A DNA stretch of 64,000 nucleotides from Agromyces bauzanensis (GTDB lineage: Bacteria > Actinomycetota > Actinomycetes > Actinomycetales > Microbacteriaceae), in contig NZ_BMMD01000001.1 of the NCBI RefSeq assembly GCF_014645655.1, positions 405,357 through 469,356 on the forward strand, in the 5' to 3' direction. The notes under the pieces are model-generated. The model was not told where the DNA came from and ran no database searches. It was given only the letters and a program-made list of their open reading frames with translations. Both the position numbers and the translations under genes were made by a program. Of the stretch, positions 1 to 9,916 are shown piece after piece (within the stretch, counting starts at the first letter, position 1; every line of letters begins with the position of its first letter).

Positions 1-732
1 GAGCGACGCCGACGCCTCGCCGAGCCAGTGCCCGAGCTGACGCAGCGCCGCGGTGGCCCCCGGGTCCTCCGCTGCGATGAGGTTGCCGACGCGACGGCCG
101 TCGAGCGCCCCGTGCTCGTCGCGGGTGCGCGCGAGCGCCTGTCCGATGCCGCCGGCGTCGGCGATCTCGCCGGCCATGCGGAGCAGGGCACGACCCGACC
201 CGTACTGCTCGAGGCATCCGTGCTGACCGCAGCCGCAGGCGATGCCGTTCGGCACCAGGCGCATGTGGCCCAGCTCGGCGCCCGCGCCGAAGCCGCCGCG
301 GAACAGCCGGTCGCCCGCGACGATGGCCCCGCCGACGCCGGTGCCGATGGTGAGCATGACCATGTCGCTCACGAGTCGGCCCGCGCCGAACCGGAACTCG
401 GCCCAGCCCGCGGCGTTCGCGTCGTTGTCGACGACGACGGTCGTGCCGACGCGGGCCTCGAGCTTCTCGCGGAACGGCTCGTTGCGCCAGCGGATGTTGG
501 GGGCGTAGTACACGATCGACTGCGCCGCGTCGATGAACCCCGCCGCCGCCACGCCGACGGCCGCGGTCGGTTCCCCGGCCGAGAGCGACCGGATCATCTC
601 GACCACGGCGTCCTCGAGCAGCGCCGGGTCGCCCGGGGTCGGCACGCGCTCGCTGCGCACGATCGCGCCCAGCTCGTCGACGACCGCGCCCGCGATCTTC
701 GTTCCGCCGATGTCGATACCGATCGCGTGCAC
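1..732 (-). CDS. ROK-family glucokinase / sugar kinase (C-terminus cut by window edge)
   Basis: This is an ATP-dependent sugar kinase of the ROK family, most likely a glucokinase feeding glucose 6-phosphate into glycolysis. The protein opens with the phosphate-binding motif DIGGTK at residues 7-12. The ROK zinc-binding signature CGCGQHGCLE lies at about residues 166-175, with cysteines 166, 168 and 173. The GTG start at 732 is chosen because GAAAGG lies about 10 bases upstream and the protein then begins two residues before the conserved strand. The frame stays open to base 1, so 244 codons are visible and the last part of a roughly 310-residue protein is missing. The substrate is inferred from the family; other ROK kinases use mannose, fructose or N-acetylglucosamine. 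Confidence 0.9.
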   Translation of the reverse strand, partial: MHAIGIDIGGTKIAGAVVDELGAIVRSERVPTPGDPALLEDAVVEMIRSLSAGEPTAAVGVAAAGFIDAAQSIVYYAPNIRWRNEPFREKLEARVGTTVVVDNDANAAGWAEFRFGAGRLVSDMVMLTIGTGVGGAIVAGDRLFRGGFGAGAELGHMRLVPNGIACGCGQHGCLEQYGSGRALLRMAGEIADAGGIGQALARTRDEHGALDGRRVGNLIAAEDPGATAALRQLGHWLGEASASL

Positions 733-879
733 GAGCAGGCTGCCTTTCGAGAGGGGTGAGGCCGAATGGTCCCGGGGCCTCCTGGCCGCGCGAGCAACGA
801 CTAGAGTGTAATCGACCCCAATGCCGAGGTTCGCAAGCGCTCTGCCGCACGACCCTCCCCGGTTGCCGAAGGAGCTACC

Positions 880-2715
880 GTGATCGAATTCGAGACTCCC
901 GCCCTCGTCCCCGCGGACCCGGAGGCCAACACGACCGAGCTGCTGGTGCAACGGGTGGCGGAGACGCCTGACTCCGTGCTGTTCTCCCTTCCGACGGCCG
1001 ACGGCGGTTGGTCGCCCGTCACGACCCGCGAGTTCCACCAGCAGGTCATCGCCCTGGCGAAGGGCTTCGTCGCGTCGGGCATCCAGCCGGGCGACAAGAT
1101 CGGCCTGATGGCCAAGACGCGCTACGAGTGGACGCTCATCGACTTCGCCACCTGGTTCGCCGGAGCTGTGCTCGTGCCCATCTACGAGACGAGCTCGCCC
1201 GCCCAGGTGAAGTGGAACCTCGGCGACTCGGGCTCGATCGCCGTGATCCTCGAGACACCCGACCACTTCGCGCGCTTCGACGAGGTGCACCCCGACCTCC
1301 CCGCGATCCGCAACGTCTGGCAGATCGACCTCGGCGACCTCGACAAGCTCGTGGCCGCGGGCACCGACGTACCCGACGAGGAGATCGAACGACGCCGCAA
1401 CCTCGCCGTCGGCTCCGACATCGCGACGCTCATCTACACGTCGGGTTCGACCGGCAAGCCGAAGGGCTGCGTCCTCACCCACTCCAACTTCGTCGAGCTC
1501 TCGCGCAACACCGCGGTCGCGCTCAAGGAGGTCGTGCTCGACCCGAACGGCGCATCGATGCTCCTCTTCATCACGACCGCGCACGTGTTCGCCCGGTTCA
1601 TCTCCGTGCTCTGCGTGCACGCCGGCGTGCGCGTCGGCCACCAGCCCGACACGAAGCAGCTCCTCCCCTCGTTGGGCAGCTTCAAGCCGACGTTCCTCCT
1701 CGCAGTCCCGCGCGTGTTCGAGAAGGTCTACAACGTCTCCGAGCAGAAGGCCGAGGCCGACGGCAAGGGCAAGATCTTCCGCGCCGCCGCAGAGACCGCC
1801 GTCGCCCACTCCGTCGCGAAGGAGTCGGGTGCGAAGATCCCGCTCGGGATGAAGCTGAAGTTCGCGCTGTTCGACCGACTCGTCTACGCCAAGCTGCGCA
1901 CGGCCATGGGCGGCAACGTCAAGTACGCCGTCTCGGGCTCGGCACCGCTGGGTCCGCGCCTCGGCCACTTCTACCACTCGCTCGGCATCACGATCCTCGA
2001 GGGCTACGGCCTCACCGAGACCACGGCACCCGCCACGGTGAACCTCGCCACGAAGTCCAAGATCGGGACCGTCGGTCCGGCCCTCCCCGGCGTGGCCGTG
2101 CGCACCGCCGACGACGGCGAGATCGAGGTGAAGGGCGTCAACGTCTTCAAGGAGTACTGGAAGAATCCCGAGGCCACGGCCGAGTCCTTCGACGGTGGGT
2201 GGTTCAAGACGGGCGACATCGGATCGTTCGACAGCGACGGATTCCTCTCGATCACGGACCGCAAGAAAGAGATCATCGTCACCGCCGGCGGCAAGAACGT
2301 CGCTCCGACTGCGCTCGAAGACCCGATTCGTGCCAACCCGCTTGTGGGCCAGGTCGTGGTGGTCGGCGACAAGAAGCCGTTCATCTCCGCACTCGTCACG
2401 CTCGACCCCGAGATGCTCCCGGTGTGGCTGAACAACAACGACGAGGATGCGGGCATGAGCGTCGAGGATGCCGTGAAGAATCCCGCGGTCCTCGCCGAGG
2501 TGCAGCGGGCGATCGACGCTGCGAACGAGAACGTCTCGCGCGCCGAGTCGATCCGCAGGTTCACGATCCTGCCGACCGAGCTCACCGAGGCGAGCGGTCA
2601 CCTCACGCCGAAGCTCAGCATCAAGCGCAACGTGATCCTCGAGGACTTCGCCACCGAGATCGAGGGCATGTACTCTGGGGCGCCGGCCACCGAGGGACAC
2701 TCGATCGTGCACTGA
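880..2715 (+). CDS. Long-chain acyl-CoA synthetase (AMP-forming)
   Basis: The enzyme activates fatty acids with ATP and coenzyme A through an acyl-adenylate. It is 611 residues, the usual size for FadD15-type actinobacterial enzymes. The AMP-binding P-loop TSGSTGKPKG is near residue 187, the adenylate-binding motif YGLTETTAP near 375, GWFKTGDIG near 440, and DRKKEIIVTAGGKN near 465, just before the C-terminal domain. The GTG start at 880 has AAGGAG at 869-874. It stands alone, divergent from the ROK kinase, and is convergent with def across a strong hairpin. Substrate chain length cannot be read from the sequence. Confidence 0.93.
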   Translation: MIEFETPALVPADPEANTTELLVQRVAETPDSVLFSLPTADGGWSPVTTREFHQQVIALAKGFVASGIQPGDKIGLMAKTRYEWTLIDFATWFAGAVLVPIYETSSPAQVKWNLGDSGSIAVILETPDHFARFDEVHPDLPAIRNVWQIDLGDLDKLVAAGTDVPDEEIERRRNLAVGSDIATLIYTSGSTGKPKGCVLTHSNFVELSRNTAVALKEVVLDPNGASMLLFITTAHVFARFISVLCVHAGVRVGHQPDTKQLLPSLGSFKPTFLLAVPRVFEKVYNVSEQKAEADGKGKIFRAAAETAVAHSVAKESGAKIPLGMKLKFALFDRLVYAKLRTAMGGNVKYAVSGSAPLGPRLGHFYHSLGITILEGYGLTETTAPATVNLATKSKIGTVGPALPGVAVRTADDGEIEVKGVNVFKEYWKNPEATAESFDGGWFKTGDIGSFDSDGFLSITDRKKEIIVTAGGKNVAPTALEDPIRANPLVGQVVVVGDKKPFISALVTLDPEMLPVWLNNNDEDAGMSVEDAVKNPAVLAEVQRAIDAANENVSRAESIRRFTILPTELTEASGHLTPKLSIKRNVILEDFATEIEGMYSGAPATEGHSIVH

Positions 2716-2742
2716 GCCTCATCCGACTTGAAGTGTCCCGCG

Positions 2743-2818
2743 GCTCTGGGCAGGGCGCAGCCGCTGCTCCCCTCGTGCGCGCTCTGGGCAGGGCGCAGCC
2801 GCTGCTCCCCTCGTGCGC
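2743..2818. repeat. Perfect 38-bp tandem duplication
   Basis: Bases 2743-2780 and 2781-2818 are identical over 38 bases, beginning GCTCTGGGCAGGGCG. The repeat lies between the stop of the acyl-CoA synthetase and the convergent-gene hairpin. It is probably a replication-slippage duplication; no function is evident. Confidence 0.9.
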
Positions 2819-2867
2819 GCTCCGCGCCACCGGTGTTGGCGCAGCAGGCGCCGAAGTGGCGCGGAGC
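2819..2867. terminator. Hairpin between convergent genes (probable bidirectional terminator)
   Basis: Perfect 12-base arms GCTCCGCGCCAC (2819-2830) and GTGGCGCGGAGC (2856-2867) enclose a 25-base loop. The hairpin sits between the 3' ends of the acyl-CoA synthetase gene and def. No T tract follows, as is common for actinobacterial terminators. Confidence 0.6.
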
Positions 2868-2883
2868 CGGTGGTCGCCACAGG

Positions 2884-3375
2884 TCAGAACCAGTCCGACT
2901 CCCGCACCGCCTTCATCGCGGCCCGACGCTCGTCCTTGTCGAGGCGGTCGAGGTAGAGGAGCCCGTCGAGATGGTCGGTCTCGTGCTGCAACGCCTGGGC
3001 CATGATCCCCGTGCCCGAGAGCTCGATCTCGTTGCCGTCGAGGTCGATGCCGCGCACCCGAGCGAACGGGTACCGCCTGGTCTTGTGCCAGAGCCCGGGC
3101 ACCGAGAGACAGCCCTCGTCCACGAGTTCGGGTTCTCCCGTGACCTCGACGAGGACGGGATTCAGGATGTAGCCGACGCGGCCGTCGACGTTGTAGCTGA
3201 ACGCGCGCAGGTTCACGCCGATCTGCGACGCCGCCACGCCGGCGCGCCCGGGCAGCTTCACGCTGTCGAGGAGGTCGTCGACGAGTGCACGGATGCCGTC
3301 ATCGATCTGTTCGACGGGGGCGGAGACGGTCTTCAGGACGGGGTCGCCGAACAGGCGAATGGGACGTTCCGGCAA
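2884..3375 (-). CDS. def: Peptide deformylase
   Basis: The enzyme removes the N-formyl group from nascent proteins and is a metalloenzyme, usually Fe2+. All three family motifs are present in the 163-residue protein: GVAASQIG near residues 44-51, EGCLSVP near 86-92 with the metal-binding cysteine, and HETDH near 130-134 with the two metal-binding histidines and catalytic glutamate. The TTG start at 3375 is chosen because CGGAG lies five bases upstream and the product then begins [14 protein letters not shown], the normal deformylase N-terminus. The open frame extends far upstream but only as an overlap with the preceding gene. It starts 11 bases after the MinD-like ATPase stop, so the two are probably co-transcribed. 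Confidence 0.9.
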   Translation of the reverse strand: MPERPIRLFGDPVLKTVSAPVEQIDDGIRALVDDLLDSVKLPGRAGVAASQIGVNLRAFSYNVDGRVGYILNPVLVEVTGEPELVDEGCLSVPGLWHKTRRYPFARVRGIDLDGNEIELSGTGIMAQALQHETDHLDGLLYLDRLDKDERRAAMKAVRESDWF

Positions 3376-3386
3376 TTGTGCTCCGA

Positions 3387-4781
3387 TCAGTGCCCGCGCT
3401 CTGCGGGCAGGCCTTCCACGACGAGGGCGGCGAGTTCGCGCGCCGCGTGCTGGGTAACCGGGCGCAGCTCGTGCCAGTTCACCACGGAACCTGCCGCGAG
3501 CTGCGGGTCGTACGGGATACGGACGATCTCCCGCACCCGGGACTGGAAGTGCGCCTCGATCTCGTCGACCTTGACGAGATGGGTGCCCTGCGTGGCGAGG
3601 TTGATCGCGACGACCGCGTTGCGCACGAGCTCGCCGTAGCCGTTGGCCTCGAGCCACGTGAGCGTTTCGGACGCGAGTCGCGCCTCGTCGACGCTGCCAC
3701 CCGACACGATGACGATGGAGTCTGCGCGTTGCAGCGTCGCCCGCATCACCGAGTGCACGATGCCCGTGCCGCAGTCGGTGACGACGAGCGAGTAGTAGCG
3801 GGCGGCCAGTCCGGCGACGACGTTGTAGTCGTTGTCGTCGAACGCCTCGGAGAGCGTCGGGTCGCTGTCCGACGCGAGGATGTCGAGCCGGGTCTCGTCG
3901 CGGGAGACGAACCTCGAGAAGTCGGTGTACCCCCCGATCGATGCCGCCTTCGTGACCACATCGCGCACCGTCTCGCGCGTCTGCCGGTCGACGCGCTCGG
4001 CGAGCGTGCCGCGGTCGGGGTTCGCGTCGATCGCGATGATGCGGTCGTCGCGGGCGTCGGCCAGCGCCATGCCGAGGAGGGTGGTGACGGTCGTCTTGCC
4101 CACGCCGCCCTTGCGGGTGAGCACCGGAACGAACCTGGCCCCGCCCTCGAACCGCTTCTGGATGCGCGCGTTCATCGCCTTGTGCGCGCGGACCTTCGCG
4201 GAGTCGCCCAGGTTGACGAGGTGGAGGGATGCATCGTAGAGGAAGCGGTTGAACCCGCCCTGCGGAGCAGGACGCGTCGTACGGTTGAGGTCGATCAACC
4301 GGTCGGCGGTGAGCGAATCCGAGGTCTCGGGCACTTCGAGCTCGGATCCGGCCGCAGCCTCGCCCGGCACGTCGACGATGGCCACATGACTGCCGGTGTC
4401 GGTGGTCACGCGCTCACGCCGCAACTTCGTCGCGTCGGCGGACAGCAGCGCGCTGTACGGGGACGGGTCGCGTCGTGACGCGCCGCGGTGACCGGCGCCC
4501 GCGAGCGCCGGCGTGACGACCTCGACCGACATCGTGCTCGAGCCGGCCGCCACGACGGTGCCGGGGTTCACAGCGACGTCATCGATGGCTACCGCCACCT
4601 CGTCCTCCGGCATCACGGGCTGGGGCGCGGGCGGGAGGTCCACGTGGATGTTCAAGCTCTCCGGGAGCGCGTCCGCGGCGTGCGCACCGCTCGATGGCTC
4701 GAGTTCCCCGTGATCGGGCGACGCGGTGTGAACGCCGGTCGCCCGGCGCCTCGTCATCTCTTCTCCACCCCTGTCAGACAC
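3387..4781 (-). CDS. MinD/ParA-like ATPase with long disordered N-terminus
   Basis: This 464-residue protein has a charged, low-complexity N-terminal half and a C-terminal SIMIBI ATPase domain. The deviant Walker A KGGVGKTT is near residues 222-229. It is followed by the switch I-like region [17 protein letters not shown] and the switch II-like TDCGTGI. The layout resembles the MinD-type ATPases near type VII secretion (EspI-like) in actinobacteria, but no WXG100 or EccC gene is nearby, so that role is only a possibility. GTG 4781 has GGAGG eight bases upstream; an internal ATG at 4757 has its own GGAG and could also be used. It lies directly upstream of def and may share its promoter. Confidence 0.75.
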   Translation of the reverse strand: MSDRGGEEMTRRRATGVHTASPDHGELEPSSGAHAADALPESLNIHVDLPPAPQPVMPEDEVAVAIDDVAVNPGTVVAAGSSTMSVEVVTPALAGAGHRGASRRDPSPYSALLSADATKLRRERVTTDTGSHVAIVDVPGEAAAGSELEVPETSDSLTADRLIDLNRTTRPAPQGGFNRFLYDASLHLVNLGDSAKVRAHKAMNARIQKRFEGGARFVPVLTRKGGVGKTTVTTLLGMALADARDDRIIAIDANPDRGTLAERVDRQTRETVRDVVTKAASIGGYTDFSRFVSRDETRLDILASDSDPTLSEAFDDNDYNVVAGLAARYYSLVVTDCGTGIVHSVMRATLQRADSIVIVSGGSVDEARLASETLTWLEANGYGELVRNAVVAINLATQGTHLVKVDEIEAHFQSRVREIVRIPYDPQLAAGSVVNWHELRPVTQHAARELAALVVEGLPAERGH

Positions 4782-4817
4782 CGATACCCCTCCTCATCAG
4801 TGCAGCACGGGGACAGC

Positions 4818-7800
4818 CTATCGTGGGCGCACCACCACGAGCAGATCGCCGGGCTCGACCTGCTGCGTCTTGGGTATCGCGACGCGCTCCACGACGCCGG
4901 CGATCGGGGACGTGATGGCGGCCTCCATCTTCATGGCCTCTATGGAGGCGACGCTCTGTCCGACGGCCACCTCGGCGCCCGCCTCGACCTGCAGGGTCAC
5001 CACGCCGGAGAACGGCGCGGCGACCTGGCCGGGCTGCGAGGCATCCGCCTTCTCGGCCGCTCGGGTCTCGACGACGATGCTGCGATCACGCACGAATACG
5101 GGGCGCAACTGGCCGTTGAGGATCGTCATGACGGTGCGCATGCCCTTGTCGTCGGCCTCGCCGATGGCCTCGAGGCCCGCGTAGAGCCGCACGCCCCGGT
5201 CGATCTCCACCACGTGCTCCGAGCCTTGCCGGAGCCCGTAGAGGTAGTCGGCAGTGTCCATCGCGGAGAGGTCCCCGAAGTGCTCGCGGATCTGCTCGAA
5301 CTGCCGCGTCGGCGCAGGGAATAGTAGCGCGTTGAGCGTGGCGCGCCGAGTGGAGCTGTCGGCCTCGAGCGCATCGCGCTGCTCGGGCACGAGTTCGGTG
5401 ACACCGATCCGGATGTCCTTGCCGGCGAGCACCTTGGAGCGGAACGGCTCGGGCCAACCACCCGGCAGGTCGCCAAGCTCACCGGCCATGAACCCGATGA
5501 CGGAGTCGGGGACGTCGTACTTGTCGGGGTTCGCCGCGAAGTCCGCCGGGTCGGCCTTCACCGCGGCCAGGTGCAGGGCGAGGTCGCCGACCACCTTCGA
5601 CGACGGCGTCACCTTGGGGACGCGGCCGAGGATGTCGTTCGCCGCGGCGTACATGTCCTCGATGAGCTCGAAGTCGTCGGCGAGGCCGAGCGCGATCGCC
5701 TGCTGGCGGAGGTTCGAGAGCTGGCCGCCCGGGATCTCGTGGTGGTACACGCGGCCCGTGGGGCCGGGCAACCCAGACTCGAACGGCTTGTAGATGCGGC
5801 GCACCGCCTCCCAGTACGGCTCGAGGTCGGCGACCGACTGCAGCGAGATGCCCGTGTCCCGCTCGGTGTGCGCGAGCGCCGCGACGAGCGACGACGCCGA
5901 CGGCTGGCTCGTGGTGCCGGCCATGGGTGCGCTCGCGACGTCGACCGCGTCGACCCCGGCTCGGGCCGCCGCGAGGAGCGTGGCGAGCTGGCCGCCGGCG
6001 GTGTCGTGCGTGTGCAGGTGGACGGGCAGGTCGAAGCGCTCCCGCAGTGCGCCGACGAGCTTCTCGGACGCCGTCGGGCGGAGCAGTCCCGCCATGTCCT
6101 TGATGGCGATGACGTGCGCACCGGCCTCGACGATCTGCTCGGCGAGCCGCAGGTAGTAGTCGAGCGTGTAGAGGTCCTCGGCGGGATCGAGCAGGTCGCC
6201 CGTGTAGCACAGCGCCACCTCCGCGACCGTGTGGCCCGTGGCAAGCACCGAGTCGATGGCCGGGCGCATCTGCGACACGTCGTTCAACGCATCGAAGATG
6301 CGGAAGATGTCGACGCCGGTCGCCGCCGCCTCGCGCACGAACGCATCGGTCACCTCGGTCGGGTACGGCGTGTAGCCGACCGTGTTGCGCCCGCGCAGCA
6401 GCATCTGGATGTTCACGTTCGGCAGTACCTCGCGGAGCGCCGCGAGTCGGTCCCACGGGTCCTCGCCGAGGAACCGCAGCGCGACGTCGTACGTCGCACC
6501 GCCCCACGCCTCGACCGAGAGGAGCTCGGGGGTCATCCGGGCCACGTAGGGCGCCACAGCCACGAGGTCGCGGGTGCGCACACGGGTGGCGAGCAGCGAC
6601 TGGTGTGCGTCCCGGAAGGTCGTCTCGGTGACGGCGAGCGGGGTCTGTGCGCGGAGCGCGGCGGCGAACCCGACCGGGCCGAGCTCGAGCAGACGCTGGC
6701 GCGCCCCGTCGGGTGCCGGGGCGCCGAGGTCGATCGACGGCAGCTTCTCGACCGGGTTCACGCTGGTCGGCGCCGGACCGTTCGGCTGGTTGACCGTGAC
6801 GTCCGCGAGCCAGTTCAGGAGCTTCGTCCCCCGATCCTTCGACACGCGGCCGCGCACGAGGCTCGGGCGCTCGTCGATGAAGGACGTGCTCAGGTCGCCG
6901 GCGATGAACGCCGGGTCCTCGAGCACCGCCTGGAGGAACGGGATGTTCGTCGAGACGCCGCGGATGCGGAACTCGGCGAGGGCCCGCCTCGCCCGTGCCA
7001 CGGCCGCCGGGTAGTCCCGACCGCGGCAGGTGAGCTTGGCCAGCATGGAGTCGAAATGTGGGCTGATCTGCGCGCCGGGATTGATGGTTCCGCCGTCGAG
7101 GCGGATGCCTGCGCCGCCCGGCGACCGGTACGTCGTGATCTTGCCCGTGTCGGGACGGAAGCCGGCCGTCGGGTCCTCCGTCGTGATGCGGCACTGGAGC
7201 GCGGCACCGCGAAGCCTGATCGAGTCCTGCAGGAGCCCGAGGTCGGCGAGGGTCTCCCCCGCCGCGATGCGGATCTGCGACTGCACGAGGTCGACGTCGG
7301 TGACCTCCTCGGTCACGGTGTGCTCGACCTGGATGCGCGGGTTCATCTCGATGAACACGTGCTGCCCGGCCCGCTCGCCCGCCCTGTCGAGCAGGAACTC
7401 CACGGTGCCGGCGTTGACGTAGCCGATCGAGCGCGCGAACGCGACCGCGTCGTGGTAGAGCCGCTCCCGGACCTCGTCGGGCAGGTTCGGCGCGGGCGCG
7501 ATCTCGATGACCTTCTGGTGGCGGCGCTGCACCGAGCAGTCACGCTCGAACAGGTGCACCGTCTCACCCGTGGCATCCGCGAGCACCTGCACCTCGATGT
7601 GCCGCGGGCGGAGCACCGCCTGCTCGAGGAACATGGTCGGGTCGCCGAACGCGCTGTCGGCCTCGCGCATGGCCTCCTCGAGGGCCGGCCGCAGCTCGTC
7701 CTTGGAGTTCACCCGACGCATGCCGCGGCCGCCGCCGCCGGCGACGGCCTTGGCGAAGATGGGGAAGCCGATCTCGTCGGCCTGTGCCGCGAGGGCCTCG

Positions 7801-8222
7801 ACGTCGCGCGACGGCGGCGTCGACTTCAGCACCGGCACGCCCGCGGCGATCGCGTGCTCCTTTGCCGTGACCTTGTTGCCGGCCATCTCGAGCACGTCCT
7901 TCGACGGCCCGATGAAGGTGATTCCCGCCTCGGCGGCGGCCTGGGCCAGTTCGGGGTTCTCGGAGAGGAACCCGTATCCCGGGTAGATGGCGTCCGCGCC
8001 CGACTCCCTCGCGACGCGGATGATCTCGGACACGTCGAGGTAGGCACGCACCGGATGTCCCGGCTCACCGATCTGGTACGCCTCGTCCGCCTTCAGGCGG
8101 TGCAGTGAGTTGCGGTCCTCGAACGGATACACGGCGACGGTCTTCGCGCCGAGCTCGACGGCTGCACGGAACGCTCGAATGGCGATCTCACCGCGATTGG
8201 CTACCAGGATCTTCGTGAACAT
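4818..8222 (-). CDS. pyc: Pyruvate carboxylase
   Basis: A biotin-dependent anaplerotic enzyme that makes oxaloacetate from pyruvate, bicarbonate and ATP. At 1134 residues it is full length for the single-chain form. The N-terminal biotin carboxylase domain (about 1-450) starts KILVANRGEIAIRAFRAA. The carboxyltransferase domain begins near residue 530 at TETTFRDAHQSL, the PYC/OADA tetramerisation region follows, and the C-terminal biotinyl domain carries EAMKMEA with the biotinylated lysine near 1096. GAAAGG precedes the ATG by about five bases. It is divergent from the ParA-like gene. No regulatory site is recognised upstream. Confidence 0.96.
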   Translation of the reverse strand: MFTKILVANRGEIAIRAFRAAVELGAKTVAVYPFEDRNSLHRLKADEAYQIGEPGHPVRAYLDVSEIIRVARESGADAIYPGYGFLSENPELAQAAAEAGITFIGPSKDVLEMAGNKVTAKEHAIAAGVPVLKSTPPSRDVEALAAQADEIGFPIFAKAVAGGGGRGMRRVNSKDELRPALEEAMREADSAFGDPTMFLEQAVLRPRHIEVQVLADATGETVHLFERDCSVQRRHQKVIEIAPAPNLPDEVRERLYHDAVAFARSIGYVNAGTVEFLLDRAGERAGQHVFIEMNPRIQVEHTVTEEVTDVDLVQSQIRIAAGETLADLGLLQDSIRLRGAALQCRITTEDPTAGFRPDTGKITTYRSPGGAGIRLDGGTINPGAQISPHFDSMLAKLTCRGRDYPAAVARARRALAEFRIRGVSTNIPFLQAVLEDPAFIAGDLSTSFIDERPSLVRGRVSKDRGTKLLNWLADVTVNQPNGPAPTSVNPVEKLPSIDLGAPAPDGARQRLLELGPVGFAAALRAQTPLAVTETTFRDAHQSLLATRVRTRDLVAVAPYVARMTPELLSVEAWGGATYDVALRFLGEDPWDRLAALREVLPNVNIQMLLRGRNTVGYTPYPTEVTDAFVREAAATGVDIFRIFDALNDVSQMRPAIDSVLATGHTVAEVALCYTGDLLDPAEDLYTLDYYLRLAEQIVEAGAHVIAIKDMAGLLRPTASEKLVGALRERFDLPVHLHTHDTAGGQLATLLAAARAGVDAVDVASAPMAGTTSQPSASSLVAALAHTERDTGISLQSVADLEPYWEAVRRIYKPFESGLPGPTGRVYHHEIPGGQLSNLRQQAIALGLADDFELIEDMYAAANDILGRVPKVTPSSKVVGDLALHLAAVKADPADFAANPDKYDVPDSVIGFMAGELGDLPGGWPEPFRSKVLAGKDIRIGVTELVPEQRDALEADSSTRRATLNALLFPAPTRQFEQIREHFGDLSAMDTADYLYGLRQGSEHVVEIDRGVRLYAGLEAIGEADDKGMRTVMTILNGQLRPVFVRDRSIVVETRAAEKADASQPGQVAAPFSGVVTLQVEAGAEVAVGQSVASIEAMKMEAAITSPIAGVVERVAIPKTQQVEPGDLLVVVRPR

Positions 8223-8312
8223 GCAGGCCTTTCAGACGGACAGCGCAGAGTGAGCATGGCGCACAGCGAACATGTAGGTATCGCCCGAGTAGTAAAGGTA
8301 ACGTATCTGTTC

Positions 8313-9146
8313 GTGCACGTACTCAGCGTCAGCTCCCTCAAGGGCGGTGTCGGCAAGACGACCGTGACGCTCGGGTTGGCGTCGGCGGCCTTCGCGCGCG
8401 GCGTCCGAACCCTCGTCGTCGACCTCGACCCCCAGTCCGACGTCTCGACCGGCATGGACATCCAGATGTCCGGCCATCTCAACGTTGCCGATGTCCTCGC
8501 CTCTCCGAAGGAGAAGATCGTCCGCTCGGCGATCGCGCCGAGCGGATGGGCGAGATCGAATCCCCAGTCGACCATCGACGTCATGATCGGCAGCCCGTCG
8601 GCGATCAACTTCGACGGACCGCATCCGTCGATCCGCGACATCTGGAAGCTCGAGGAGGCGCTCGCCAACGTCGAGGCCGACTACGAGCTCGTGCTCATCG
8701 ACTGCGCTCCCTCGCTCAACGCCCTCACGCGCACCGCGTGGGCGGCGAGCGACCGCGTCGCCGTGGTGACCGAGCCGGGCCTGTTCTCCGTCGCCGCCGC
8801 CGACCGTGCGCTCCGCGCGATCGAGGAGATCCGCCGTGGCCTCTCGCCACGCCTGCAGCCACTCGGCATCATCGTGAACCGGGCGCGCGTGCAGTCGCTC
8901 GAGCACCAGTTCCGCATCAAGGAGCTCCGAGACATGTTCGGCCCGCTCGTGCTGAGCCCCCAGCTGCCCGAGCGCACCTCGCTGCAGCAGGCTCAGGGCG
9001 CCGCCAAGCCGCTGCACATGTGGCCGGGCGAGAGCGCCGAGGAGATGTCGCGGCATTTCGACCAGCTGCTCGACCGCGTGCTGCGCACCGCCCGCATCGG
9101 CGACTACGCCGCGACGCCGTTCGAGCTCGAGTCGCCCGTCACCTGA
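8313..9146 (+). CDS. ParA-family chromosome-partitioning-like ATPase
   Basis: The 277-residue protein begins almost directly with the deviant Walker A KGGVGKTT (residues 10-17), followed by VDLDPQSDVSTG and the DCAPSLNALT switch region. It is therefore a minimal ParA/Soj ATPase without an N-terminal HTH. The frame is open from 8250, but GTG 8313 is chosen because the conserved first strand starts at its second residue. There is no good ribosome-binding site before this GTG, so translation may be leaderless. No parB follows, so it is probably an orphan ParA that positions another cargo. It is convergent with the MerR gene and close to the FtsR/FHA block. Confidence 0.8.
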   Translation: MHVLSVSSLKGGVGKTTVTLGLASAAFARGVRTLVVDLDPQSDVSTGMDIQMSGHLNVADVLASPKEKIVRSAIAPSGWARSNPQSTIDVMIGSPSAINFDGPHPSIRDIWKLEEALANVEADYELVLIDCAPSLNALTRTAWAASDRVAVVTEPGLFSVAAADRALRAIEEIRRGLSPRLQPLGIIVNRARVQSLEHQFRIKELRDMFGPLVLSPQLPERTSLQQAQGAAKPLHMWPGESAEEMSRHFDQLLDRVLRTARIGDYAATPFELESPVT

Positions 9147-9251
9147 CCTCACGATCTGTCGCTCCCTGACCTCCTCGAAGGGAGTTCGCGAAGAGTGCGC
9201 GCGACGCCGCGTCCCGCTCCGACGAACTCAGCGAGCGAGCGAACGATCCGC

Positions 9252-9806
9252 TCAGGAGATCTTGCGCGACCGCGCTCCACGGCGCACGGCGAGCTCGTCC
9301 AGCGGGTGGGCCGGTTCGGTGTCGAGCTCGACGAGCGTCGACTCCACCTCACGGAGCACCTTGCCGACGGCGATGCCGAACACGCCCTGGCCGCGGTTCA
9401 CCAGATCGATGACCTCGTCGTCGGAGGTGCACAGGTAGACGCTCGCCCCGTCGCTCATGAGCGTCGTCTGCGCGAGGTCCTCGATGCCGGCCTCGCGGAG
9501 CTGCATGACCGCGGTGCGGATCTGCTGCAGCGAGATGCCGGTGTCGAGCAGTCGCTTGACGAGCTTCAGCACGAGGATGTCGCGGAACCCGTAGAGCCGT
9601 TGGGAACCGGATCCGGCCGCACCGCGGACCGTGGGCTCGACGAGTTGCGTGCGAGCCCAGTAGTCGAGCTGGCGGTAGCTGATGCCGGCCGCTCGGGCCG
9701 CGACCGCGCCGCGGTAGCCGGTGCCGTCGTCGTGCTCGGGCATGCCGTCGGTGAAGAGCAGGCCGAGGTCGTAACGAGCCCGTTCGCTCCGGTCGAGCTC
9801 ACTCAT
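9252..9806 (-). CDS. MerR-family transcriptional regulator (Rv1830-like)
   Basis: A 184-residue regulator. The MerR winged-helix starts at GISYRQLDYWARTQLVEP (about residues 42-59), with LYGFRDILVLKLVKRLLDTGISLQQI in the second part; the C-terminal effector region carries no cysteine cluster. ATG 9806 is preceded by GAGGGG at good spacing. The order here (FHA protein, FtsR-type MerR, then this MerR) matches what is known of Mycobacterium tuberculosis Rv1827-Rv1828-Rv1830 and Corynebacterium odhI-ftsR. The middle DUF gene of that block is absent. The ligand is unknown. Confidence 0.82.
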   Translation of the reverse strand: MSELDRSERARYDLGLLFTDGMPEHDDGTGYRGAVAARAAGISYRQLDYWARTQLVEPTVRGAAGSGSQRLYGFRDILVLKLVKRLLDTGISLQQIRTAVMQLREAGIEDLAQTTLMSDGASVYLCTSDDEVIDLVNRGQGVFGIAVGKVLREVESTLVELDTEPAHPLDELAVRRGARSRKIS

Positions 9807-9916
9807 CCGATCGCCCCTCACTCTCACGCCCGCACCCCGACGGCGCGATTCCCACGCTACCCACGGGGAGAGGCTGCGCCAAACACATCGGGCCGAACGT
9901 CACGGCGTGTCGCGGA

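Noticed and set aside
3376..3657. N-terminal extension of peptide deformylase to 257 residues
   Set aside because: The extra part is an arginine-rich shadow of the upstream ATPase gene; the TTG start gives the standard length.
3387..4781. Type VII secretion locus
   Set aside because: The MinD-like ATPase resembles EspI-type proteins, but no WXG100, EccC, EccD or mycosin gene is in the window.
5571..8108. 845-codon open frame antisense to pyruvate carboxylase
   Set aside because: It is an Arg/Val/Asp-rich shadow frame produced by high GC on the opposite strand of pyc; no domain or ribosome-binding site.
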